Origin: Sporosarcina ureae
Lineage (GTDB): Bacteria; Bacillota; Bacilli; Bacillales_A; Planococcaceae
NCBI RefSeq assembly: GCF_002082015.1
Contig: NZ_CP015109.1
Coordinates: forward strand, 1,448,001-1,512,000
Length of the DNA stretch: 64,000 bases
Direction of reading: 5' to 3'
The notes beneath the pieces were generated by a model that saw nothing but the letters and a program-made list of their open reading frames with translations, was not told the origin of the DNA and did no database searches. The position numbers and the translations under genes were made by a program. Positions within the stretch are counted from its first letter, which is position 1, and every line of letters starts with the position of its first letter. Shown piece by piece: positions 9,231-17,648 of the stretch.

Positions 9231-10333
9231 CACGTTGGAGACTTGATTCCCGCTCCGCACAGCGGGATGACAATCACTTTTTCTTTAGCATTTGCATACT
9301 TTATGTATCCAGCATAATTAACGGCTGAAGTGATTTCTATATAGAATCCTTTTGCCGCAAGCATTGCGCGCGCTTCTACAATTTCATTCTCCGAAACAGT
9401 AATGAACATACCTTCTGTTTCTCTAACAGCTTCTATGATTTGTTTAGATCTAGCTGGCGACGCAATGGCAATACCTTCTGCAACAGTTCCTTCATTCACA
9501 ACTGGCGTTTCCTTAAGATCTTGACCTTCAAATGCTTTAGCTAGCGGTGCACATTTTTCGGCTTGAATAGCGATAATCTTTGGCATATTTTTGATTTCCT
9601 TCGCTTCAAGTAACTCCTTAAACCCATAATAGGCTCCCAATAATAAGGTTCCGTTTCCTACTGGAATGAGTAATGTATCGGGCGCTTTTCCCAATTGTTC
9701 ATAGATTTCAAAGGCATATGTCTTGGTACCTTCGTAAAAAAATGGATTATAGACATGGCTTGCATAAAATACTTGCTCTTCTTCCACTGCATTTTGTGCT
9801 GCAGTCGCTACATCCTCTCTTGTCCCTCTCACGGTTTTAATATTCGCTCCATGCGCTCTAATTTGCGCTAATTTATTGGGTGATGTATCCGTACTTACAT
9901 ACACATCACAGTCTATTTCTGCTCTGGCACTGTATGCAGCAATGGCCGTTCCTGCGTTACCACTGCTATCTGCAATTAGCTTGTTGACGCCCAACTGTTT
10001 CGCTAAAGTTACAAGTACCGCCGCACCTCGATCTTTAAAAGAAAGTGTAGGCATCATAAAGTCTACTTTAATGAGAGTATTTGGTTCCGATTCATCCAAT
10101 TCCAGTAAAGGTGTTTGACCTTCTCCAAGCGTAATCGAACGCCAACCACTTAAATACTCTTTACCTGCCATCGAGGATGCATATCTCCAAATGGATCTTT
10201 GACTCTTCCAGTTATTTTGAGTTGTGTCAGATTCCGACTGTAGTAAATTTAGCAGACCGCCACATTCACATTTCCAGCGAGTTGCTTCAATAGGGTATAC
10301 TTTCTTACATTCCGAACAGCTATATAGGGTCAT
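9230..10333 (-). CDS. Threonine-synthase-like PLP-dependent enzyme
   Basis: A 367-residue fold-type II PLP enzyme. The N-terminus is a zinc ribbon with CxxC pairs (CSEC and CEC), seen in many threonine synthases. The PLP lysine lies in SFKDRGA near residue 100, the phosphate-binding glycine-rich loop is PVGNGT, and DSSGNAG contacts the substrate carboxylate. Threonine synthase converts O-phosphohomoserine to threonine, but paralogues of this family act as ammonia-lyases or cysteate/diaminopropionate enzymes. There are no hom or thrB neighbours, so biosynthetic threonine synthase is not certain; a catabolic role is possible given the serine dehydratase nearby. Confidence 0.8.
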   Translation of the reverse strand: MTLYSCSECKKVYPIEATRWKCECGGLLNLLQSESDTTQNNWKSQRSIWRYASSMAGKEYLSGWRSITLGEGQTPLLELDESEPNTLIKVDFMMPTLSFKDRGAAVLVTLAKQLGVNKLIADSSGNAGTAIAAYSARAEIDCDVYVSTDTSPNKLAQIRAHGANIKTVRGTREDVATAAQNAVEEEQVFYASHVYNPFFYEGTKTYAFEIYEQLGKAPDTLLIPVGNGTLLLGAYYGFKELLEAKEIKNMPKIIAIQAEKCAPLAKAFEGQDLKETPVVNEGTVAEGIAIASPARSKQIIEAVRETEGMFITVSENEIVEARAMLAAKGFYIEITSAVNYAGYIKYANAKEKVIVIPLCGAGIKSPT

Positions 10334-10425
10334 GTTTGTGATCTCCTTTATGTAAATATAATTTGCTTATCAATAGGTTTTTATATATTTTTATTGGATA
10401 AACTGAATATATGGGAGGGAATACT

Positions 10426-11082
10426 TTGAATGTATTAATTGAATGGCTCTATAAATCAAAAAAAGGAACACAAACCGTTTTCAAGTCTGAGGAATTATCG
10501 GCAGAACAAGCATTATTGATTGCTGAGGATTTAGAAAAAACAGGTCGCACAAAACAAATATTGTTCACAGACCAGTTTGATAGTTCCTGGACTGTTAAGG
10601 AATTAAAAGGCTATCTGAAAGGAATCGAAACAGAACCACATAATATCACTGTATATTTTGACGGAGGATTTGACTGGGACACCAAGTTGGCTGGTCTAGG
10701 GTGCGTACTCTATTATAATCAAAACGGCACAACGTATAGACTACGAAAAAATGCCATGGCTACACACTTATCCTCAAACAACGAAGCAGAATACGCGGCA
10801 CTTTATCTGTGCTTGCAAGAACTTGAAACGCTTGGAGCGCATCACTTACCTATTGAGATTATGGGTGACTCCCGGGTCGTAATCAATCATTTAAGCGAAG
10901 AATGGCCAGTTATTGAAGAAGATCTATATAGTTGGGCGAATAAAATCGAAGAAAAGATGGAGTTTTTAGGATTCCGGCCTCGGTATGAACTAATTTCACG
11001 TAAGAAGAACAATGAAGCAGATCGCCTAGCTACGCAAGCTTTGTCAGGGGTGGAAATTACGGCAGTCATTGAGAGAACATGA
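10426..11082 (+). CDS. RNase HI-like (reverse-transcriptase-like) protein
   Basis: A 218-residue protein with an N-terminal domain of about 70 residues and a C-terminal RNase H fold. The catalytic carboxylates are visible: Asp in VYFDGGF, Glu in NNEAEYAAL, Asp in MGDSRVV and Asp in NNEADRLA. Such proteins occur widely in Bacillales next to, but distinct from, RNase HII/HIII. I chose the TTG at 10426 because GGGAGGG lies about 8 bases upstream; the in-frame ATG at 10411 has no ribosome-binding site. It probably cleaves RNA in RNA-DNA hybrids, but the biological role is not established. A long repeat follows immediately. Confidence 0.85.
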   Translation: MNVLIEWLYKSKKGTQTVFKSEELSAEQALLIAEDLEKTGRTKQILFTDQFDSSWTVKELKGYLKGIETEPHNITVYFDGGFDWDTKLAGLGCVLYYNQNGTTYRLRKNAMATHLSSNNEAEYAALYLCLQELETLGAHHLPIEIMGDSRVVINHLSEEWPVIEEDLYSWANKIEEKMEFLGFRPRYELISRKKNNEADRLATQALSGVEITAVIERT

Positions 11083-11563
11083 AAAACTTGAGGCTGGGAC
11101 ATAACTATCTCACCCCGTTTCCCTGCACTCCGAAAGGCACGCTTTCCGAGGGGCGTGGCTTGAGCCAAGCGAACAACGTAGGGTTCGCTTAGCCGTATTT
11201 CTGTGTACTTTGCAGAAATTAAGGCACCTGTCCAGGGTCTCAAGACGCATGCTGATCCCTCAGGAGTCGACCTTTCTCCGTTCCGGTACACTCTGTTACT
11301 CTAAAAAAATATTTGCTGATAAGAACAGAAAAAAGCGTTAAGGACATTCCCCTTACATTTTTTCTGTTCTGACCCAACCTCATGTACGCTTCTCTAAATT
11401 TCTTTGATCTTTTCTCATATACATAAACTGCATACCGAGCGGAATCCTTCATCAACTTCTACCCTATATCTACCTCTTATTTAAATGAATGATTATTCTT
11501 GTTTTTAGTTTCAAAAATTCTCGCTAAGTCTGTTATGCAGATTGAACAAGGATTTGAAATTTC
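11083..11563. other. Intergenic region holding a structured repeat, no gene
   Basis: Most of this stretch is the repeat described at 11089-11382. The short open frames in it are on both strands, lack ribosome-binding sites and run through stem-loops, so I do not call them. The remaining 180 bases before the GGDEF gene show nothing clear. Confidence 0.6.
11089..11382. repeat. Long structured Bacillales-type intergenic repeat
   Basis: The element is bounded by TGAGGCTGGGAC (11089-11100) and GACCCAACCTCA (11371-11382), imperfect inverted ends. Inside are AAGCGAAC/GTTCGCTT, and a strong terminal hairpin with AGAACAGAAAAAA (11322-11334) pairing with TTTTTTCTGTTCT (11358-11370). The ACTCCG, CGCTTTCCGAGGGGCG and GATCCCTCAGGAGTCG segments resemble dispersed intergenic repeats common in Bacillaceae and Planococcaceae genomes. 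It follows the RNase H-like gene and may act as its terminator. A shorter element with the same kind of ends is at 60564-60696. Confidence 0.65.
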
Positions 11564-12199
11564 TTATGCTTTCTTCATCTCATACATGGATGTGTCTGCC
11601 TTCTGAATTAGCTTCTCAAACGTCTCTCCGTCATCCGGATAAATTGCGATTCCGATTGAAGCACTGACGGCATCGACCGATTCCATGTTCAAATCGGATA
11701 ATGTACTTTTTAAATTCCCAACATAGTCTTTAAGAGTATTTTCTTTCAAGTCAAGAATGACGTGTACAAATTCATCGCTACCCCATCGCACGACATAGTC
11801 TTCCCTTTTTGCATTACTCATGATAAGTTCCGCGACGTGACGTAATAATTCATCCCCTGTTTGATGGCCAAATCTATCATTTATATCTTTAAAATCATCC
11901 AGATCAATTAATACTACAGCGATTTTCTTCCCTTTATTTTTATATACAGAAATCTGTTTCTTAAATACTTTATCTATTGTACGCCGGTTATATGCATTCG
12001 TCAGTGGATCTTTCTCTGCATAAAATTTGGCTACATCGTATTGTTTTCCGCCTATCCACGCAACCAACAGGAAAATTCCTGTTAACACAAAGAAACTATC
12101 TTCAAACAAATAACCTAAATAGATATTGTAATAGCCATAACGTAAGATATTGAACAATATAACAACGCACACAGCCACTACTCTACCTCTATACTTCAT
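11564..12199 (-). CDS. Membrane-anchored GGDEF-domain protein (probable diguanylate cyclase)
   Basis: A 211-residue protein with two N-terminal hydrophobic segments (about residues 5-22 and 30-50) and a GGDEF domain. The domain shows DPLTNAYNRR, LIDLDDFKDINDRFGH and a signature loop reading RWGSDEF in place of GGDEF. The central Gly-to-Ser change is tolerated in some active cyclases, so c-di-GMP synthesis is likely but unproven. There is no periplasmic or PAS sensor; the short membrane part may localise the enzyme. It stands alone between terminator-like sequences. Confidence 0.88.
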   Translation of the reverse strand: MKYRGRVVAVCVVILFNILRYGYYNIYLGYLFEDSFFVLTGIFLLVAWIGGKQYDVAKFYAEKDPLTNAYNRRTIDKVFKKQISVYKNKGKKIAVVLIDLDDFKDINDRFGHQTGDELLRHVAELIMSNAKREDYVVRWGSDEFVHVILDLKENTLKDYVGNLKSTLSDLNMESVDAVSASIGIAIYPDDGETFEKLIQKADTSMYEMKKA

Positions 12200-12306
12200 A
12201 CTATATCCCCATATCAGACTATTTTTTCCTTCATTTTATCACAGATGAAACGCACTAGAGAAGAGAGCGACAAAATAAAGTTATGTAAACTTAATTCCTT
12301 CGCATT

Positions 12307-12873
12307 TCACAGTCTGAGTAACCCTCGAAATCCTCTAGCAGCATAATACGATTCTGCTCCATTGTGATACAAAAACACTTGATTATATCGACGGTCACAA
12401 AAAAGAGCCCCACCACGTTTCCTGATTTCTTCTGGAGTCTGCACCCAGCTCGATGTTTTTCTATCAAACTCCCCAAACTGCTGGAGCCACCTGTATTGTG
12501 CTTCTGTCAATAACTCAATACCCATCACATTCGCCATATCCATCGCGTTGTTTTCTGGCTTATTCTTCTTTCTAGATTCCAAAGCATCTCGATCATAGCA
12601 AACGCTTCGGCGGCCTATGGGACTCTCTGCTGAACAATCAAAAAAGATGTATTGGTCTGTCAGTTCGTCATAGTCTACTACGTCCGGCTCACCTCCCGTA
12701 TCTTCCATCTCCTTCAGGGTCCATAGCTTTTCCGCGTTTGCTAATAACCTGTCATGTAACGAAGGCCATTCCATATTTATGTGGCGATCCATATTATTAG
12801 CGAAGCGTGATTGTAGTGTTTCGAGTAGTGTTTCTCGTTGTTCTTCGGATAACTTCTTAATTATATTTGTCAT
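12307..12873 (-). CDS. DUF4256 domain protein
   Basis: A 188-residue soluble protein. The C-terminal block with TSSWVQTPEEIRKRGGALF and HNGAESYYAARGFRGLLR is characteristic of the DUF4256 family, found widely in bacteria with no known activity. The start at 12873 follows TTAGGAGGAAAAGAAC. It is a single gene, with no operon partner to suggest a function. Confidence 0.85.
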   Translation of the reverse strand: MTNIIKKLSEEQRETLLETLQSRFANNMDRHINMEWPSLHDRLLANAEKLWTLKEMEDTGGEPDVVDYDELTDQYIFFDCSAESPIGRRSVCYDRDALESRKKNKPENNAMDMANVMGIELLTEAQYRWLQQFGEFDRKTSSWVQTPEEIRKRGGALFCDRRYNQVFLYHNGAESYYAARGFRGLLRL

Positions 12874-13241
12874 GTTCTTTTCCTCCTAACTTATCCTAAC
12901 GCCTAGATTAATAAGAGTTAGTCTGTTCATTTATATAGTATTATACGAATAGTAGAGCCAGTTTGATTTTACATGTCTAAAAAAGTATCGTCCATGTAAA
13001 AACACACATACAAATAGTGATCCTAAAGTGATGATTTCTAAAAAGCTTGCGCCTATAGTAGATGTCGACTTAAACGTCTTTAGCGCTTAAGTTTTGAAAA
13101 ATGCTAAGCATTAGATTTGGTTTCTGAAGCAAACGTTTTGACTACATCATGTGCCGTATTAGTCGTTCGACGTAGTAAGTGATAAAAAATTAATGCCTGT
13201 GTAACAGTAGACTAAAAATCCGCTGTTGCACAGGCATTAAT
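12874..13241. other. Intergenic region with inverted repeats, no gene
   Basis: A perfect 9-bp inverted repeat, TTTTACATG (12967-12975) and CATGTAAAA (12993-13001), lies about 95 bases upstream of the DUF4256 gene and could be an operator. The right end is the terminator of the STAS gene. No open frame with a ribosome-binding site was seen. Confidence 0.5.
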
Positions 13242-13247
13242 TTATTT
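13184..13247 (-). terminator. Strong terminator after the STAS gene
   Basis: ATTAATGCCTGTG(T)AACAG (13190-13207) pairs with CTGTT(G)CACAGGCATTAAT (13223-13241), with T runs on both strands. It begins at the STAS gene stop and could work in both directions. Confidence 0.85.
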
Positions 13248-13727
13248 TTTATACACAATTTCCATTCCCTTTTGATCCAATAAATAGCGAAGGCCTTCAC
13301 GGAAATTCGTAAAGGCACGAATTTGTGTGAAGTTTGATACATTGGATAGAATCAAGTTTTGAGCAAATTCAGGTGAGAACCCTACAAAGATCGTTTCTGT
13401 GCCCATCAATTGCAACACATTGACCAATTCATTGATTTTTTCACTCAGTAGTTCGTATCCCATGTTTTCCTCTACTGCCAAAGTGCTGATATCAGTAAAA
13501 TCGAAAACTACTGTAAGTATATTGTTAGCAGATATTCTTTGGACAATTTTATTTTGGATATGCATAAAGCGTCCTACTGAAAGAGCACCAGTTAGCGGAA
13601 CTAAAATCGTTTCCGGCACAATAGAGGGTATAATGGGGGCTGATAAGTCCTCTATGGTTTTCTCATACGTTATAATTTGTTCTCTAAGTTCTGTAATTTC
13701 TCGTGCTGAATTTGTTATTTCACCCAT
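13242..13727 (-). CDS. STAS-domain protein (RsbR/RsbS-like)
   Basis: A 161-residue protein. A short helical N-terminus with a coiled-coil character (residues 1-30, AREITELREQIITYEKTIEDL) precedes a STAS domain of the stressosome/anti-anti-sigma type. The PIIPSIVPETILVPLTGAL entry and VVFDFTDISTL loop are typical of RsbR-like C-terminal domains. The usual phosphorylatable Ser/Thr position reads DISTLAVEENMG. I chose the ATG at 13727, 7 bases after AGGAGA. There is no N-terminal globin-like sensor, so it resembles a short RsbR paralogue. A role in stress signalling is inference. Confidence 0.85.
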   Translation of the reverse strand: MGEITNSAREITELREQIITYEKTIEDLSAPIIPSIVPETILVPLTGALSVGRFMHIQNKIVQRISANNILTVVFDFTDISTLAVEENMGYELLSEKINELVNVLQLMGTETIFVGFSPEFAQNLILSNVSNFTQIRAFTNFREGLRYLLDQKGMEIVYKK

Positions 13728-13904
13728 ACAAATGTCTCCTATCTTGCGCGTCATATTGTCAATTCACTTACTTATACTCTCATTGATTTATCATACCACA
13801 AGTTGTTCTAATTAGACTTATTCAGTTCATTGCAAATCATTGAAACTAGACTTCTAACGCGATAGACTAAACTAATACGCATCCAATAAAAGGAGATTAT
13901 TTAT

Positions 13905-14960
13905 ATGACTTATCAACCAGATACAACAGAGACTACAGAACTCATTCAACAACTCGTATCCATTCCAAGTCCTTCAGGCTATACGAGGCAAGTGATTTCT
14001 TTTGTAGAAAACTTCTTAAAAGAATATAATGTGAAAACAGCACGCAATCGTAAAGGTGGATTAATTGCCACGCTACCAGGCGAAAATGACAAAGAGCATC
14101 GAATGTTGACAGCTCATGTCGATACACTGGGCGCGATGGTCAAAGAAGTTAAAAAAAATGGTCGCCTGAAGCTCGATTTGATCGGAGGCTACCACTACAA
14201 TTCAATTGAAGGCGAATATTGTAAGATCCACACGACTTCTGGCAAGACGATCACTGGGACCATTTTACTTCACCAGACATCTGTTCATGTTTACAAAAAT
14301 GCTGGTACAGCAGAACGTAATCAAGCTAATATGGAAGTGCGCATCGACGCAAAAGTCCATACAGCAGAAGATGTTCGTGCGCTTGGTATTGAAGTAGGAG
14401 ATTTCATCTCACTGAAGCCGCGTGTAGAAATTTCTGAGAACGGCTATATTAAATCTCGCCACTTGGATGATAAAGCAAGTGTGGCAATGCTATTGCAACT
14501 CATTAAACATATCCAACAAGAAAATATCAAATTGCCTTACACAACCCATTTCCTCATTTCGAATAATGAAGAAATCGGGTATGGTGGTAACTCAAATATT
14601 ACTGAAGAAACGGTCGAGTATCTAGCAGTCGATATGGGTGCCATAGGTGATGGTCAGTCAACTGATGAACACACGGTATCTATTTGTGCCAAAGATTCTA
14701 GTGGACCATACCACTACGGACTTCGCAACCATCTAGTTGAGTTAGCTAAGAAAAACGATATCGGGTACCAAATCGATATGTATCCACATTACGGTTCTGA
14801 TGCGTCTGCAGCTATCAAGGCAGGACACGACATTATCCACGGATTGATTGGACCGGGAATTGACTCTTCCCATGCGTTTGAACGTACACATGAAGACTCA
14901 TTAAAGAACACTTTACAATTGATCTATCATTATTTGCTATCTGATATACAAAGTTATTAA
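13905..14960 (+). CDS. M42-family metallopeptidase
   Basis: A 351-residue aminopeptidase of the M42 (endoglucanase/glutamyl aminopeptidase) family. The metal ligands are visible in order: His in TAHVDTLG (near residue 69), Asp in HLDDKAS (near 188), the Glu pair in NNEEIG (near 222), Asp in AVDMGA and His in DSSHAFERTH near the C-terminus. Such enzymes form large self-compartmentalised tetrahedral assemblies that remove N-terminal residues from peptides. The start at 13905 follows AAAAGGAGATT. It is a single gene closed by its own terminator. Confidence 0.92.
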   Translation: MTYQPDTTETTELIQQLVSIPSPSGYTRQVISFVENFLKEYNVKTARNRKGGLIATLPGENDKEHRMLTAHVDTLGAMVKEVKKNGRLKLDLIGGYHYNSIEGEYCKIHTTSGKTITGTILLHQTSVHVYKNAGTAERNQANMEVRIDAKVHTAEDVRALGIEVGDFISLKPRVEISENGYIKSRHLDDKASVAMLLQLIKHIQQENIKLPYTTHFLISNNEEIGYGGNSNITEETVEYLAVDMGAIGDGQSTDEHTVSICAKDSSGPYHYGLRNHLVELAKKNDIGYQIDMYPHYGSDASAAIKAGHDIIHGLIGPGIDSSHAFERTHEDSLKNTLQLIYHYLLSDIQSY

Positions 14961-14970
14961 AGTGTACACA

Positions 14971-15003
14971 AGATACTGAGCATTTGATGCTTCAGTATCT
15001 TTT
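14971..15003 (+). terminator. Terminator after the M42 peptidase gene
   Basis: AGATACTGA and TCAGTATCT form a 9-bp stem around an extra GCA/TGC pair, followed by TTTT. Confidence 0.85.
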
Positions 15004-15010
15004 CGATTCA

Positions 15011-15057
15011 TTGACATTTCACGTAAAATAACAAATAATGATAGGTAAGCGCTTTCA
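15011..15057 (+). promoter_or_regulatory. Sigma-A promoter with overlapping cre, upstream of serine dehydratase
   Basis: TTGACA (15011-15016), 17 bases, AATAAT (15034-15039), 4 bases, then GGTAAGCGCTTTCA (15044-15057), a cre box with one mismatch. Spacing and much of the sequence are identical to 7816-7862. Confidence 0.75.
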
Positions 15058-15142
15058 ACACTTTGGTAAATTATATTAAATACAACGAGAGCGGTTCCAG
15101 CGCTATTCGTATGGAATGGTTCTCTTTAGGGAGCAAATACAC

Positions 15143-16720
15143 ATGGCATTCACGAGTTTAAATCAACTGATCGAGCGTGCAAAACAGGATCATACACCGA
15201 TTTACGAGTTAATGATTCAGTCTGAAATCAAGCAAAAAAGCATGCAGAGAGAAATTATCATCAAGAAAATGTCAGCGCAGTTTACAGTGATGGAAGAAGC
15301 AGTTCGTAAAGGCACGACTACATCTGTCATGTCCCGTACAGGTTTAACAGGAGGCGACGGACAGCGCTTATATGATTATGCGAAAAAAAGGAATTCATTT
15401 GTTCATCCATCTACCTTGCATACCGCTGCAAATGCTCTGGCTGTATCAGAAGTAAATGCGAACATGGGACGAATCGTCGCCACACCTACTGCAGGCTCAG
15501 CAGGAATTTTACCTGCGGTTCTCGTTCATGCGCTCGATAGCGGGAAGTACACCCGCGAACAAATTGTCTTATCTATGTTTACAGCATCTGCACTAGGGCT
15601 AGTCATCGCAAATCGCGCTTCCATTTCAGGAGCGGCAGGAGGATGCCAAGCGGAAGTCGGCTCTGCTACAGCAATGGCAGCAGGAACATTAGTTGAACTG
15701 GCTGGCGGTACGCCTGACCAAGTCGGTCACGCAATAGGCATCGCATTGAAAAATTCTTTAGGTCTTGTCTGTGATCCGGTCGCAGGGCTAGTGGAAATCC
15801 CTTGTATCATTCGAAATGGATTGCATGCTATTACGGCTGAAGCTGCCGCAGATATGGCAATGGCAGGGGTTGTGAGTATCATTCCTCCTGATGAAGTGAT
15901 TCACGTCATGCACGAAGTAGGACAGAACATGCCAGAGTCACTGCGCGAAACTGGAATCGGTGGACTTGCTGGTACGCCCACAGGTCAAAAACTGAAAACC
16001 CGAGTATTCGGTAAAGAAAAAGAACCAAAAGAAAAAAGTACTGGTGCTCCTGCTAAATACCAAAGCGCCTATGAAATCATCGGCCCAGTCATGATCGGCC
16101 CATCTAGTTCACATACTGCTGGAGCTGTCCGAATTGGAAACGTTGCCCGTCAGCTATTGAACGAACAACCTATACATGCGAAGTTTTCCTTAATGGGTTC
16201 ATTCGCCACTACTTATCAAGGACACGGTACCGATTTGGCGCTTCTGGCTGGCGTCATGGGGTACAATACGACAGATGAAAGAATACCGAATGCGAAAGAA
16301 CTTGCGACCGAAACAGGACTAGAATATGAATTTACGAATCGTGTACTTGGCAGCTATCATCCAAATACTGTGCTCGTCGAATTAACAGGACCAACGAACA
16401 AAATAAAAGTTCTCGCCAGTTCACTTGGAGGAGGTAAAATCGAAGTGCAGGAACTCGATGATTATCCGTTAAAATTCTCAGGCGAACGTCCAGCACTCTT
16501 GATCCGCCATACCGATCAAAAGGGTGTTATTGCAGATCTTTTAGGTATTCTCTCAAGAAAAGGCATGAATATTGCGCGTATGGCGAATGAACGTTTTGCA
16601 ATAGACGGTCCCGCTATTACGATTTGTGAAGTCGACGGCTCTGTAGATGAAGCAATGCTTACTGAATTAAAACGCGACGTGCCAATTATTGATGATATTG
16701 TATTAGTAGAGACTGATTAA
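15143..16720 (+). CDS. L-serine ammonia-lyase, alpha-beta fusion with ACT domain
   Basis: A 525-residue iron-sulfur L-serine dehydratase (serine to pyruvate and ammonia). Residues 1 to about 290 correspond to the Bacillus alpha chain (SdaAA) and carry Cys168, Cys210 and Cys221. The spacing of 42 and 11 residues is that of the [4Fe-4S] ligands in characterised serine dehydratases. A Lys/Glu-rich linker follows, then a beta-chain domain from about 315 (EIIGPVMIGPSSSHTAGAVR) and a C-terminal ACT domain (RPALLIRHTDQKGVIADLL). The order is alpha then beta, whereas E. coli SdaA is beta then alpha, and B. subtilis has two genes. I chose the ATG at 15143 after AGGGAGC; an in-frame ATG at 15116 lacks a site. 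A cre-overlapped promoter drives it. Confidence 0.93.
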   Translation: MAFTSLNQLIERAKQDHTPIYELMIQSEIKQKSMQREIIIKKMSAQFTVMEEAVRKGTTTSVMSRTGLTGGDGQRLYDYAKKRNSFVHPSTLHTAANALAVSEVNANMGRIVATPTAGSAGILPAVLVHALDSGKYTREQIVLSMFTASALGLVIANRASISGAAGGCQAEVGSATAMAAGTLVELAGGTPDQVGHAIGIALKNSLGLVCDPVAGLVEIPCIIRNGLHAITAEAAADMAMAGVVSIIPPDEVIHVMHEVGQNMPESLRETGIGGLAGTPTGQKLKTRVFGKEKEPKEKSTGAPAKYQSAYEIIGPVMIGPSSSHTAGAVRIGNVARQLLNEQPIHAKFSLMGSFATTYQGHGTDLALLAGVMGYNTTDERIPNAKELATETGLEYEFTNRVLGSYHPNTVLVELTGPTNKIKVLASSLGGGKIEVQELDDYPLKFSGERPALLIRHTDQKGVIADLLGILSRKGMNIARMANERFAIDGPAITICEVDGSVDEAMLTELKRDVPIIDDIVLVETD

Positions 16721-16730
16721 AAGTGCAATA

Positions 16731-16780
16731 AAATACCAGACATGAAGACACTTTCCATTGTCTTCATGTCTGGTATTTTT
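16731..16780. terminator. Bidirectional terminator between sdaA-like gene and metQ
   Basis: A perfect 20-bp stem: AAATACCAGACATGAAGACA (16731-16750) pairs with 16759-16778. T runs follow on the plus strand and A runs precede it, so it can serve both convergent genes. Confidence 0.9.
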
Positions 16781-16805
16781 TATCGTGCCATTTTTCATTT
16801 ACATA

Positions 16806-17630
16806 TTACTTTTCCATCCAAGCTGGTTTACCAAATCCTTTAAACTCGGATTCAATTACTTCTAAAAACTGCTCAGATTCAACTACTTCAATAATATCTT
16901 TCGCAAATTGCTTGTCTACATTTTCTGTTTTCACAGCTACCACATTACGGAACCGATCGGGCATATCTTCTAAAGCCAGTGCTTCTAACAAATCCATATT
17001 TGCTGCAATGGCGAAGTTTCCAGGTACCGCAGCTAAATCAGCCCCTTCAACCGAACGAGGTAATTGTCCCGCTTCAACCGGCTGAATGACTAAGTTTTTC
17101 GGGTTCTCCGTGATATCTTTTTCAGATGCCGTCAATTGATCTATTTCTTCATCCATTTTCACTAACCCTGCATCTTCCAATACATATAATGTTCTCGCAG
17201 CGTTCACTGGATCATTCGGAATGGTGATGGTTGATCCATCTTCAATCTCTTCAAGGGACTTATATTTATTTGAATAGATACCTAAAGGCGCTGTCGGCAC
17301 GATAATCAACTCAGAGAGTTCCATATTGTTTTCTTTCTCGAAGTTTTCTAAGTACGTAATATTTTGGAATAAGTTCGCATCTATATCCCCACTGTCTAAT
17401 GAAATATTTGGCTGAATATAGTCACTGAACTCTGTGATCTTAACCGTATATCCTTTTTCTTCAAGACCCGGTTGAATTGCTTTTTTCAGCATATCACTAT
17501 AAGGTCCCGCTGTTGCACCAAAATGAAGAGTTTTATCATCATCCGATTTTTCAGTGGATTTTTCTCCTCCACAAGCAGCCAAGGCCGCAACCAACGCTGT
17601 AAGAATGAATGCAAGTACCAGCTTCTTCAT
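16806..17630 (-). CDS. metQ: Methionine ABC transporter substrate-binding lipoprotein MetQ
   Basis: A 274-residue NlpA-family lipoprotein with lipobox AAC at Cys20. Family motifs include HFGATAGPYSDMLKKAI, DANLFQN and TITIPNDPVNAARTLYVLEDAGL. It binds methionine outside the membrane and delivers it to MetI/MetN. It is the last gene of the metN-metI-metQ operon, 18 bases after metI, under the S-box riboswitch upstream of metN. Confidence 0.95.
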   Translation of the reverse strand: MKKLVLAFILTALVAALAACGGEKSTEKSDDDKTLHFGATAGPYSDMLKKAIQPGLEEKGYTVKITEFSDYIQPNISLDSGDIDANLFQNITYLENFEKENNMELSELIIVPTAPLGIYSNKYKSLEEIEDGSTITIPNDPVNAARTLYVLEDAGLVKMDEEIDQLTASEKDITENPKNLVIQPVEAGQLPRSVEGADLAAVPGNFAIAANMDLLEALALEDMPDRFRNVVAVKTENVDKQFAKDIIEVVESEQFLEVIESEFKGFGKPAWMEK

Positions 17631-17648
17631 AAATTCATCTCTCCCCTA

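Noticed and set aside
11240..11455. Open frames inside the 11089-11382 repeat
   Set aside because: They run through stem-loops, lack ribosome-binding sites and occur on both strands; the repeat explains them.
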